Shown: positions 47,301-58,285 of the stretch, in pieces
Numbering within the stretch: position 1 is the first letter of the stretch
Layout of the letters: each line of letters begins with the position of its first letter
Assembly (NCBI GenBank): GCA_013397865.1
Contig: VZTI01004543.1
Coordinates: 1-64,000, forward strand
Reading direction: 5' to 3'
Origin: Struthidea cinerea
Taxonomy: Eukaryota; Chordata; Aves; Passeriformes; Corcoracidae
Length of the DNA stretch: 64,000 nucleotides
Program-made: the position numbers and the translations under genes
The notes under the pieces: model-generated
What the model saw: only the letters and a program-made list of their open reading frames with translations
Database searches by the model: none
What the model was told of the DNA's origin: nothing

Positions 47301-50300
47301 AGGCACCATGGGAAGTTTGAGTGCACCTTCCTTATGAAGGGAAGGAGTGGGAGAACCAGTGACACCTCAAAATGTCCCAAGACAGAAAACGTGTACATGG
47401 GGACTGTCAGATTACCGGAGCAGGAAATGAGACTTATGCGTGGTTAAACAAACCTGTGTGAGCTTGCACGCGTGTTGTGTGCCCCTCTGCGTGCTCTGGG
47501 TTATGTAAAATGTTTTTTTTTTTTTTTTTCTCTCTCCTGAGACAAAACAAGTTTTGGGAAATAAATTCCATATACTGTGAGCATGTCAGCACAGGACTGC
47601 AGGGGTGGAACTGGTGTACGGGGAGGAAGGAACTCCTGACAGGCAGTTGTGTTTGTGCTGTGCCCTGGTGCCGCTAAATCATGTTTTCCAGGGCCTCTCT
47701 GTGTGTGAGGCTTATGCAGATTCTGCTCTTGACAAAAATCCTTGATTAAGACCCACAGTGCATAGAATTAAATCCTACACAATTATTTTCTGTCTGAGAC
47801 AGGGAAAATGAGTGCTCTTGTAAAAAATTCTTGATTGGCAGTTTTCAGTTCCCATGCCCATATTATTAACTTTATTAATAATCTCTCTGAATTGTGAGAG
47901 AGAAAAAGCTTTTTGCTTTGAAGTTTTTGTTTTACCCTCTAATATAAATGATGGGCTTGCTCCTTCTGAAGTTGCTTCTTTGACAGATCCACTATTATTT
48001 TGCATACATTTATATACATGTAATATGTTTATTTTACATATACACGTACATATATAATGTATTTCATACCCCACCTGCTAAATGTTGTTGAATTTTAATT
48101 AATCAACATTTCCAGGAGTATTAGCACGACAATATTTATCCTTCCTGGCATGGGAATGCATATCCCGAAGCCACATTCCCACAGGCTGTGATCTTATTAC
48201 ATCTCCTACACTAAACAGGGTTGGGCCTGCTTCTCATTTGAGTGGGAGGTCTCCAAAAACCTCGAGCACTGCTAATCCAAATTCACTGTAGGTCAGTTTC
48301 AAGCCAGTGAGGGGGCTCTGTGTAGCTGGAGTCTCCTGCTGGCTGCCTCCAGCTGTCCTGGTTCCTGATGCTTTTCCCAAAGTGGAGAGCTAATTCCATG
48401 CCTGATCGACAGGAATGCTCTGCAGGTACCAGTAGAAAGTGCAGAGAGTGTTTTCAGTAGGCAGAGTGTAATTACCCAAAGGGAATTAGGCCAAGACATC
48501 AAAGTGATTTACAGCCTTGGCATGAATCCCCTTTCCTTTTATATAAAGAAAGATCAGAGGCACAGAGGGATAAAGGATTTTCAAATTCTCTGCAGCACAG
48601 GTTGCCCCTGAGTTTTGGTGGCAAGGTTGGAATGCTTTTTAGCAGCTGGGTTTTTCTTCTGTGGGTTCTGTGTCTTGGTGGTTTTTTTTAAAGCATGTTC
48701 CCTTTAAACTGCCTCAGTTTGGAGTAAAGTGTAGCACCCATTCCCTAAGAGATTCTTGAAGATCTGCGTCCAAGGAGAGCTTCACCCAGGCCATGTGCTG
48801 GCCAGACTTGGAGACAAGAACCTGAAGCTCTTGACTCCAGTCTGCTCCAAGGTGTGCTGGGGCAGAATGGGATGACACAGAATTGATTCCTCACCTTGCT
48901 GCTTGTTAATCCAACCATCACTTTTTCTTTCTCTCACTTTCCTCTTTGTCCTTCTTGAAGCCTAATGCTTTCTTCAAGCCCCAGCAGTGGGGTTCTCCCC
49001 ACAGCCCTGCAGCAAAAGCCCAGTCTCTCCCCCCAGAACAACCTGCCTCCGAGTTCCCCAGGATGATCTCTGAAGCTGGGACCCCCCAGAAGTCCCCAAC
49101 AGCAGAGAAGGCTGTGGCAGTGCCAGCAGGCCGGCCCTCCCCGGCAGGGTCCCCCAGGAACCGGCAGACCCAGACCAGTTCCAGCAACCTTCACCTGCCC
49201 CAGGACTCTGCTGGGAAGGGGCAGCCACCCAGCGAGGACCCCGTGGTTGTGACTCACGAGCAGTTCAAAGCTGCCCTCAGGATGGTTGTGGACCAGGGAG
49301 ATCCCAGGACATTGCTGGAGAATTATGTCAAGATTGGGGAGGGCTCCACAGGAATTGTGTGCATCGCTCGGGAGAAGCACTCAGGGCGTCAGGTGGCCGT
49401 GAAAATGATGGATCTGAGGAAGCAGCAGCGCCGGGAGCTCCTCTTCAATGAGGTGAGTGTGCTGAAGACAGGGGAATTCTGCTGTCCACATTGGAACAAT
49501 CAGTGTGGCAAAAGGAGGAGAAGAGCAGGATCATCTTCCTCTTAGTAGCATTATGCTTGTACCAAAAACAGCTGTTACTGGGGGGATGGAGGCTCTGTGC
49601 TATGCTCACAGGGCAGTGTGTGCTCACTGGTTGGATAAGATGAGGTGTAGTGAGTGACTTTGTGGTGGTCACTTGTCCACTGTGGTTTTACAGGTGGTGA
49701 TAATGAGGGACTATCAACACGTCAACGTTGTGGAGATGTACAAGAGCTACCTTGTGGGAGAGGAGCTCTGGGTGCTGATGGAGTTCCTTCAGGGAGGAGC
49801 CCTCACAGACATCGTGTCTCAGATCAGGTACAAAGCAAAATCCCAGACATCAACATGGGAGAGCAAGAGCAGCAGAGTGGGGATTTCTGGGACAAATAGT
49901 TTCCCTCAGAGATTTTGTGTTTGCAGTGCCCTGAAACTACTACAGTTTATAACTGTTATCCATTTTAAGTATGTGATAATACTTCTGATGTAGAAGGAAC
50001 TAATTTAAAGTACTGATCCCTTTAGATACCCACTAGTCATCTCCTTGATGACCTTCCCTGTAAAACACAGTAGTCATAAAAAATGTTGTTTACTATATCT
50101 GTTGAATCCAGGCCAGGAAGTTCACTGAATAAGTATTAAAGAGCGTGCAGAAATAGTTTTCAATGGTGCAACCTTAGCCACAAATTCAACCTCACTAACT
50201 GCTCTGGAGAAGTGCAGCAGAGCCTTGAGATCTGGACTCCTTCCCAAATTTCATTGCCTAAAGATAGCAACTACTGGACACTCTCCTAAATTTGTTTCCT

Positions 50301-53300
50301 TATCTACACTGTTTCATATTCAATAGTGCCCAAAGCATTTTTGTAGGGCAAAGGAGTTGTTCTCAGATTCCTCTGGTCCCTCTCACAAGGTGTTCTGATG
50401 ATACAGTTGCGGTGATCATGTCTTACCCATGACTCTGGAGCACCCTCCTCCTGCTTCAGAGCAGTCCTGCGAGGCTGGAAACTGAGGCAGGGAATGCCAG
50501 TGGAAAGGCTGACCAAGAAAGCCTGTAGGATGAGAGTTTCTTTTTGGAAGATTCAGGATCTTAACTGGATTACAATTAGGCAGTATTGCTAGCACTGATT
50601 GTATTCAGGTTTTTTTAAATCACAGTATACCTTTAATTCACATACGTGCTTGGCCTAGGTCCTGTGGTGGGTTTAAAGCATGTACCTTACTCGTTTGGTG
50701 GATTTAAGGCATGTAGCTTGCTCTGTTGGGTTCTGTGTTTTGGAAGCACACCTGTGATAATTTTGAGAGGCGTCAAGAGCCACATTGTCCTCTGCAGCCT
50801 TCACAACCCCACGTGGAAGGAGTGTCCTGGAGACACTTACCTGGGCAGGCCCTTCCAGAATTGAGTTCAGGGTCATCTCAGGGTCTGCAAGCCAACGTTT
50901 AATCCTGAGGAGTGCCGAGTTACAGTTTACAGGGCCAGTGAAACTCTTGTAGCTCTTGGCTGGTACCGAATTACAGATAAAAAGTGATGAAGAGGTTTAT
51001 GAAGGGTCTGTGTGTTTATATCCACCAGTGAGACCTCAGACTAGTTTTGTTTTAAGAAGCTTCCTTTGAACCTGTTAATGAATGCTTGTTTTTCCACATG
51101 ATGGAAGCTGGGTCTGCTATAACCATAATATTTATCAGAAGTAAGCTGCAAATCTTTATCAGTTTTCCCAGGGAGGAAAATACCATCATTGCTGTCATTA
51201 AACTTTTGCTGATGGGGATAAGTGATATACATCTCCAGGAGTGAGGTAATCCTCCAGTAATCTGTTTTACACTATGCAGTCACTTGACTGAAACCAAATT
51301 CCATATGTGACAGGGTAAAAGTGCACCTCTTGTGATCTTCTGGAACCACAGGGCTCTCAGGTAGATCAGCTCAGGCACTATGAAATGAAAAGCGCTGCTC
51401 CTAAAAGCATTGGGTTCTGTGCTGGGAAGTCCCACAGGTAGCCTTTGTCCCTCTCCCTTTTCAGGTTAAATCATAAAGGCAGAAGTAGCCCCCTGCTACC
51501 CTTACAGATTTAGTTGCCATGAGTGTGGCACAGTGTAGCTACAACCTGCAGCTGTCCTGGTTTGGAAGAGTAAGGTATGGGATGCCAAACAAGCAGCACG
51601 AGTGTTGATTTCTCAGCTGATCATGTGGAAATGATTATGGGTGTAGAAGGTGCTGGTTCACTGCACAGCTCTGCCTTCTGCGTGTTCTCTTCTCCTTAGG
51701 CTCACTTGCAGACCCAAATTTGAGGATGTTTCATTTCTCTGTCCTCAGCTGAGGGTTGTTCAGAACAACTGCTAGAGACAGGCTGAGAATCCACTGTACT
51801 TGAATTGGGTACTTCAGCTATTCTTTGAAATAATTCACTCCTAGCATTTCTCAGTGTAAACATGCAGAGCTGTCACTGTTCCCAAGTACAGGAGAGAATT
51901 TTAATTTCTACCATTTTCACTTGATTGTGAAGGTTTTTGTATTGCTATTCTAAACAGCAAGAGCTTCTAAAGAGGAGGTTCTTGGGGCTCATATTCCATG
52001 TGCTAACATAGTGGTAGAAATCAGGAGTGTCTTCCCTGCTTGTAGCCTGTGCTACCTTTAGTTAGGTGTGAGTGTACCCCAAGTGTCTGCAGGAAACACC
52101 TAAGGGATCCCTATATTCACTCTTAAATGATGTGTTTGGATGTTTTGTGGATACAGTTGCACAATAAGCCTTGTGAATAATGGCTTTACTATTATTTACA
52201 AATATTTACTATATTTGCTTAAAAAAAAAATAAATCTGTCTCACCAGTTACTGCAGCACCTTGGCATCAAGCAGCACTGCTGCCTGTCAGAACTGCTTGA
52301 AACAGCATCTTGCAGAATGAATTTAGGTACAGAATTTAAAGTGCAATTTCTCTGCATTAAACCTATGAAAACTTAAAATTGTCAACCATCAAGTCAAAAA
52401 TGTTTTCTGCAGTAACAGATACAGAAAAATGGTAAAGGTGAGGTGGTAATTGTCATAGGGAGCCAAAGTGTCTGTGCTTTAACCTCCCTGTGCCCCTGTG
52501 AAGGAGCACTGTTCTCTGCACAGTTTAAGTCCCCTGTCTCTAATTGCAGGCTGAACGAGGAGCAGATTGCCACAGTGTGTGAGTCAGTGCTGCAGGCTCT
52601 GTCCTATCTCCACTCTCAGGGGGTCATTCACCGAGACATCAAGAGCGACTCCATTCTTCTGACATTGGATGGCAGGGTGTGTTTCCTCAGACAAATTGCT
52701 TCCTGTCTTCTGCTACTGCAGCCTCTGTCTATTACTTCCTTTCTGTTCCCAATCCCTTGTTTTCTCCTCATCCTCTTATTCTCTTTATCATCTTTGTCTT
52801 GGTGTTTCCCTCTGTGTTGTTTAAGGTTTATTTTTGAGGTTGGTTGCTTTTCTCTTTGTACAGGTCAAACTCTCTGATTTTGGCTTCTGTGCTCAGATCA
52901 GTAAAGATGTACCTAAAAGAAAATCCCTGGTAGGTACTCCTTATTGGATGGCTCCAGAAGTCATTGCAAGGATACCATACACCACTGAGGTAAGGGACTG
53001 CCTCCCTAATAGCAGGAGAGAGAGCAAGTAATAGTCTGAAGTGTCACAGGAAAATAACTATTGGCTTTTCTAGGAAGTCTCTAGATTCTATTTAAAATAT
53101 AAACCCAACTATGGCTGCAGCTTTGATGGTGATGACATCAATATTTCCTAAATCAGTAGAAAACCAGATTGTTCTGCTTCCAGGAACAAAGCATCAACTT
53201 ATTCTATTCTTACATCTAAAGCTTGGCCTAGACTTGTACCTGCTGTGGACAGATGTGGGCAAGGAGCAGCCTGTGACATGATAGGGATCAGTAAATCGAT

Positions 53301-55904
53301 TCCATAAAGGAAGTGGGGGGGAGATGGGAGCTCTGAGGGGCTCACCTCAGGGAAAGCAGACATGGGAGCTCTGGGCAGGTGGCAGCAGACTGACTAGTTT
53401 TGTTTACTAACCAACCAGGTGTGATACAAGCAGTTACTTGCACACCTTTTCATGTTGCAACACCGGCGTGGCTCAGTCCTGTGTGCAAAATTGACTTTGT
53501 TAAACTCCTGTAAGGAGCCCAAGAGCATTAAGGGCATCAGCGTTGGACTCTCTTGGTACCATTTGTCATGGATGGGGTGTTGTGGTCTTTGTGAAAGCAG
53601 CAAAACAAGGACCTGCTGCTCTGGAGCATGTGTATTGATATGACATTGTCTCCCACAGGTGGATATCTGGTCCCTGGGGATCATGGTGATAGAGATGGTA
53701 GATGGAGAACCCCCCTACTTCAGTGATTCTCCGGTCCAGGCGATGAAGAGACTCCGTGACAGCCCTCCTCCCAAGCTGAAAAACTTCCATAGGGTGAGCA
53801 TGCTGCCAAACACTTGTAATCCTGATGGTTATCATGGGCAAACATCCATATCAGCTATTCCCAGTGCAGCTGGCTGTGGAAATGGTCTTGCTAGGACGTG
53901 TTTCTTGGGGAACAGCTTTGGCCCTGGGGTCTTGGCGGTTGCAAACTGCTGCTGACAGCTGGTGGCTGCTTTGGGAAACAGCCCTGGCAGTGTGAGGGCA
54001 GCTGGGCATAAATGGAGGGTGCAGGTCAGAGCTGCTTCAGGTGGACCCAGCAGCTCCCAGCTTGCTGATGTCGATAGAGTAGCTTATCTTCCAGGGAAGG
54101 GAACAGGAGGATCCCTGCTCTTGGGAGTTTCCAGCTTCATGGCCTTCAGGACTACAAAGGCTGCACTGTGGTCAGAGCAGCAGGAGAGCTCAGGACAGAT
54201 GGGAACTTGTGGAGACACTGCAGCAGCTCAGAAGATTAACTTGGCTTCATGGTTTCTTAGGAAAAAGTAGCAGTGACATAAGAAATAGTGATCACCTTTC
54301 AGTGCCCTCTTAAAGCAGTCCTCCTTTCATTCCATGCCCAGTCTCTGAGATCAAACAGCTTCTGCAGCATCCTGAGCTACCCAGCCTTTCCAATTAATCA
54401 GAGCATCTGCAGCTGCTAAAACTGAATTATTTAAGAGAGTAGACTGCTGAACTAACAGCACACACTCCAACATCAACAGCTGTTCTTTCCTTTCTGCCTT
54501 TGCAACACTTGGTAAAATTTCACGGTCACACTGTGGACCTGGTGCTTGCCCTCCTTGGGCAGTGTAAAACCATCCTGGTCTGGGTCACACCTTGCTTGGT
54601 GACATGGCCCTGCCACAGGCTCTGACAGCCAGAGCCTGGTTATGGTCTTGCTCTACTCCACTTTATACTGGGAAGCAAACTGGCTTCCATCAGACCTCTG
54701 ATTTACAGGCTAGTGGGCATCCTCACCAGTGTCTTGCTGGAGTGCAGCTCCAGCTGTGGATCCAGCCCTCTGTTCTGGTGCCAGTTCATGGCTCACTGTG
54801 GTCAGTGACTGCAATACTGGGGGCAGCAGGTTAAAGGGATGCCACCTAGGATAATCCCTGCTGCATTGCTAAAGCATGGGCAGATTTATTGACAGGGAAA
54901 CCGCACTCATCCTGAGCTGCGTGGTGCCTTCTCCAGCAATCCCAAGCAAAGTCATCCAAAGCGCTCCTAAGATGAGCAATAGCTCTGTGTGAACAGTATT
55001 TCAGGATCTACTAAGTGAACCAGAGCTGAGAAAATGCCCCCAGTCTAAACTGGATGTAATTATCAGCATTATCATAAATAAACATATGCCAAGTTCATTT
55101 TTTATTCCATTTTAACAATGCGGAAGATTAAACCAGCCAGAGATGTGCAGGGTCTTGAAGTGGTGCTTGGGGGCTGGCAACTCTCAGGCTTTTACACCTC
55201 TTCCAAAGGACAAACCTGTGAGGTCATTCAGCTTTTTGGTACTTGTTCTGCAGCTTCTTCATCTTCTTGTGCCATTAGCATGAGGGTTTTTCAGGCTCTC
55301 AGAACCTATTGGAGGATCCTATTTAACTACCTTTCCATAATCTGTGACCAGTAAAAGAATGGATTGATGCCCTCTTCCCACCCAAGTGATGTGCCCAGGT
55401 AGCAGGAATCCTGCTGAATTTTTGAGCTGAAATCCAGGAAAGTTTAAGTAACAAAATGGGAAGCAGAAGTAACCTAAATGGAAGGACGTGACAGGCAGTC
55501 TTATCTCAATTGGCTGTATCCCATTCAAAAGAAAACAACCTAAGTGTTGTGCCTACCAGTGACAGAGTTTGTCCATAGCATAAAAAGCACGTGACCCGTG
55601 TCACATTAATGGGCAAACAGGGATACCGATTGGGAATGTGCAGGATGTTTTTGACCACACCCACTTTGGCAGCCTGGTGTTGCATGAGCTGTGCCTGGTC
55701 TCTTTGTGGGGTTGACTTGATCGGTTGCTTTTTCAGACTTCCCCAGTTCTGAGAGACTTCTTGGAAAGGATGTTGACACGGGATCCATTGGAAAGAGCAA
55801 CGGCACAAGAACTTCTGGATCACCCCTTTTTGCTCCAGACAGGACTTCCAGAGTGCTTGGTGCCCCTTATCCAACAGTACAGGAAGCGCACCTCCACCTG
55901 CTGA
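41103..55904 (+). CDS. PAK6: PAK6, serine/threonine p21-activated kinase 6, complete CDS in eight exons
   Basis: Exons (coding): 41103-41306, 45183-45785, 48961-49452, 49694-49827, 52550-52676, 52864-52989, 53659-53793, 55737-55904. GT-AG throughout; 662 codons plus TGA (55902-55904), against 681 in human as I recall. Group II PAKs bind Cdc42 through an N-terminal CRIB and phosphorylate cytoskeletal and adhesion targets. Seen: polylysine N-terminus, CRIB at residues 12-27 (ISAPQNFEHRVHTSFD), PAK6-typical VKIGEGSTGIV glycine loop (about 392-402), catalytic Lys417 (VAVKMM), HRD with Asp507, DFG Asp525, activation-loop Ser541 in KRKSLVGTPYWMAPE, and C-terminus ...RTSTC. The ATG lies five bases into its exon with A at -3, so most of the 5' UTR is in upstream exons. 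The central linker (exons 2-3) is divergent, the two ends very conserved. PAK6 rather than PAK4 or PAK5: the N-terminus, FQ/EH-R-VHTSFDP and the RRRAQSLGLLGDE box match PAK6. All kinase residues are intact, so an active enzyme is expected. Confidence 0.98.
41307..45182 (+). other. PAK6 intron after coding exon 1
   Basis: 3876 nt. Includes the old CR1/L3-like element (42390-43215), a T-run (about 43512-43532) and a short (GT)n near 44025. No other gene seen. Confidence 0.85.
42390..43215 (+). mobile_element. Ancient CR1/L3-like LINE remnant with RT motif
   Basis: Segments resemble CR1-clade ORF2: gaccaacttggttagatcag, aaagaaattcatgtaggagc, aagtcagctgggcctaatga, gactggaacaaataagcaag. In one frame, YGFIKKRVMSSNPIF (from 43002) and YLDFSEALDT (43101-43130) correspond to the reverse-transcriptase GF-K and YLDFSKAFD motifs. 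It has many lesions, no intact ORF and an internal deletion, and is much older than the other CR1 tails here. Confidence 0.75.
45183..45785 (+). CDS. PAK6: PAK6 coding exon 2: variable linker
   Basis: Acceptor tgtgtttcccag; 201 codons, phase 0. Begins TVVRGSTVEVEGYISGLLND, contains RGRSPTSRRRAQSLGLLGDE and KAQSLGPSEFQGA, ends GPPLQIK at donor AAG|GTAGGA. Rich in Ser, Gly and Arg with conserved islands inside rapidly changing sequence; the local GC content is high. Confidence 0.97.
45786..48960 (+). other. PAK6 intron after coding exon 2
   Basis: 3175 nt. Holds an antisense CR1 (47110-47262) and a T-run (about 47512-47530). Several short ORFs here show no coding character. Confidence 0.85.
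47110..47262 (-). mobile_element. CR1 fragment, antisense
   Basis: gaatcatggaatcccagact, ggtttgggttggtagagacc, catgggcagggacaccttcc, actagaccaggctgctccaa: reverse complement of the CR1 3' end, well preserved. Confidence 0.92.
48961..49452 (+). CDS. PAK6: PAK6 coding exon 3: linker end and kinase N-lobe
   Basis: Acceptor tccttcttgaag. 164 codons: AAKAQSLPPEQPA, RPSPAGSPRNRQTQTSSSN, then TTHEQ-type kinase entry VVTHEQFKAALRMVVDQGDP, glycine loop IGEGSTGIV and VAVKMMDLRKQQRRELLFNE. Donor GAG|GTGAGT. Confidence 0.98.
49694..49827 (+). CDS. PAK6: PAK6 coding exon 4: alphaC to hinge
   Basis: Acceptor tggttttacag. Reads VVIMRDYQHVNVVEMYKSYL, then EELWVLMEFLQGGALTDIVS, ending two bases into an arginine codon (ATCAG|GTACAA). 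Confidence 0.98.
49828..52549 (+). other. PAK6 intron after coding exon 4
   Basis: 2722 nt of unique sequence with no recognised repeat, RNA gene or exon. Confidence 0.8.
52550..52676 (+). CDS. PAK6: PAK6 coding exon 5: catalytic loop
   Basis: Acceptor tctaattgcag. Completes R, then LNEEQIATVCESVLQALSYL and HSQGVIHRDIKSDSILLTLD, ending GR at donor CAGG|GTGTGT. Contains the HRDIKSDS catalytic loop. Confidence 0.98.
52864..52989 (+). CDS. PAK6: PAK6 coding exon 6: DFG and activation loop
   Basis: Follows a 187-nt intron. VKLSDFGFCAQISKDVPKRK, SLVGTPYWMAPEVIARIPYT, TE; donor GAG|GTAAGG. Holds DFG, the activating serine and APE. Confidence 0.98.
53659..53793 (+). CDS. PAK6: PAK6 coding exon 7: C-lobe
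   Basis: Acceptor gtctcccacag. VDIWSLGIMVIEMVDGEPPY, FSDSPVQAMKRLRDSPPPKL, KNFHR; donor AGG|GTGAGC. 45 codons, phase 0. Confidence 0.98.
53794..55736 (+). other. PAK6 intron after coding exon 7
   Basis: 1943 nt of unique sequence. Nothing recognisable beyond chance ORFs. Confidence 0.8.
55737..55904 (+). CDS. PAK6: PAK6 terminal coding exon
   Basis: Acceptor gttgctttttcag. TSPVLRDFLERMLTRDPLER, ATAQELLDHPFLLQTGLPEC, LVPLIQQYRKRTSTC, then TGA at 55902-55904. Confidence 0.98.
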   Translation, partial: TSPVLRDFLERMLTRDPLERATAQELLDHPFLLQTGLPECLVPLIQQYRKRTSTC

Positions 55905-58285
55905 ATTTATATGAGGAAAAACTGTAGGGAAAAGGAATAGTTATAAGAAATATATAGAAAAAATTAAGAGCCCAGGCAGTCTTGACCTGTGAATGGTGCT
56001 TGGAACTTGCCAGTGATTGTTTTGGAGGATGAATGTGAATCCTGTCCATGCATCCTCAGCCTTCTGTGGCTTCTCCTTTGCTGAAGACAATCAATACAGA
56101 CTAGATCTAAGTGAGACCAAGTCTGTCTCAAGGATAAAGCGGGTATTCCACAGCTTGGGGATCACTGCTGCCAAAGGATGGCATTCGAAAGTGGAGTCTG
56201 AAGCTGTGTATCTGAATGTCTGTGAGTTTCTGCACACCCTGGCTACTGACTACTGAGCTGGAACGATATTTCCCACTTAGAAATGTGATCTTTGTTTCCT
56301 TCATTGTACACTGGAGCCGTGAGCTGACTCACTTTGGGGCACAGACCCCTTTAAACTCTCAATGCACAAAAACTTGACTTTTTTTTTCCTCTGAGACTCT
56401 TTCACAGATGATTTTAATTTCCTTTGGTTAAATGTGAACCTAGAAACCTGCACACACTTCCTTAGGGAGCGGATGTGATATGTATATATTTGTTTCTAAG
56501 TGGCTCTCTTGCATCAACATGCTTCTCTTTTGCTGCAGAATATGTATGGTTTAGTGGTCAATCTTGAATCCATTTCATTATTTTAAACTTTTGGAGGGGG
56601 AAACCTTTGGATAGGGCCTCAAAGCGGACTCTATGAAGACCAGGTGCACTTGCCACCAAAATCTTACGGTTGAAAATTCACCATTTGCAACACCTTGTGT
56701 GCTGGTTGGAATGTGAACAGCGTGTTCCTGTGGCTGGTTTCCAGGCACCTTGCTTTCCCAGTCCTTTCTCCTGGGAGAGGCTGAGAAGAGCTGCCCTGGG
56801 GCAGTTATTGGGTAGCATTTTGGGAATGCTGTAGGAGACCGAATGGAAAAGTTTGAGCTGTCCTACATATCCCAGGATTAATTTTTGTGTTTGTGTGCTG
56901 CTGTCTGGCTATTGGTCTGCCCTTCCCTGTCATCCCTTTTCATCTGGAAGGTTTCTGGTTGTCTAAACTGCTCTTTCAGTTATTTTAATATAGTTTTAGG
57001 TATTTTGTATGCTGCACATACAAATGTGCAGCATACAAAATACTGATCGGTGAGATCCTCTAGGTAATTGGACTCTAGTTTCGGGTTAACATTGTATCGT
57101 GATGGTGTTTGTTGTTGTGAGGTCTCAAGAATATATTCCTACATGTGGAACTGGGATCTTGTTTTGAAACTCCAGATACCAAGGTATTGGACTTTAAGTT
57201 ATTCTCAGGACAGTCCTGCTGTCTCAGAAACTGACCTCAGAACTGCATTTTCTTCAGAAGATGTTCATAACCTCTGTCCTCTGCTATTTGCTCCAGCTAC
57301 AGATCCTGCTTCAAAATTGAAGCCACAGTTGATTACTTGAAGTAATTTGGGATGGAATTCATCTGCACTGCTGCCAGCCATCAAAGGGTGGGCACCCAGT
57401 CTGCGGAGCATGTAGGTTGCCTCTGTAGCCCATGGGGAGAGGAACACCCCTGGGGGAACAACTCCGGAGGTGGTTCATCCCCTTGGCTCAGACACCTGCT
57501 GAAGGACAAAATCACTCTCTCTCACCTGTGGCAGGTAGAGAGGTGGTAGGGAGTTTCTGTAGACTCGACGTCTAAGTCTGGGGCTGATGGAGTTGGTTGA
57601 AATTAATTCATTAAGCTCCTCCTTAGCTGCACTGGAAAATTTTTGATGTAAAATGTTTCTGTATTCCAGATATATTGCTTTTTTTAAACACACAAAAAAG
57701 CAGGGCTTGGAAAAGATTTATAATTTGAAACAAACAGTCCTGCTCGTCTGTAGTTGTGAATCCTTTGCACTTGTGTTTTAAATTAAAGTAGTTCTTGATT
57801 TATTCATAAGCCTGTTACAGTGCTGAGATGCTTAAAAATGTGTCTGTAGTTCAGAGGTGGGAGTGTGAACCTTGGAGTCTGCTCTAATGTCCCTGTTCTG
57901 TGGCTATGTGGCTTCTAAAACAAGAGGAGACTGGGGCAGGAGCCTGGATCCTGAGTCCTGAAACAAAGGTTTCTTGGAGACAGGGATGACAGGTTTAGCA
58001 TTTAACACCATTTTATACTTTAGCCCAAATCTGACTAAACACAGTGAGGGAAGGCCCTGGAAAAACTGCATTCAAGTATCTTATAAAATTTTAAAATCTC
58101 ATTACCATATTTGTGAGGAATGCAGAAAGGATCTATCTTCCTGCCCAGTGTAGAATTAAATTCCTGCTTCTTATGTTTCTCTCTTTGCAGTTCATGCACA
58201 GCACAGCACCAATTAACTGCTCCATTACTTAGATGAGTGTGGAATCAAACCTTAATCCTAAAATAAACCTAGATTAGCTGAGAGA
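55905..58285 (+). other. PAK6: PAK6 3' UTR region with two candidate polyA signals
   Basis: Non-coding sequence after the stop. ATTAAA at 57782-57787 and AATAAA at 58262-58267 are the first plausible signals; no AATAAA is seen earlier. The 3' UTR would then be about 1.9 or 2.4 kb. The perfect hairpin at 57000-57043 lies inside it in either case. Confidence 0.55.
57000..57043 (+). repeat. Perfect 20-bp inverted repeat with 4-nt loop
   Basis: Left arm GTATTTTGTATGCTGCACAT (57000-57019), loop ACAA, right arm ATGTGCAGCATACAAAATAC (57024-57043). All 20 pairs match; the next pair would be a G-U wobble in RNA. It lies in the PAK6 3' UTR and, if transcribed, would fold into a stable stem. Confidence 0.95.
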
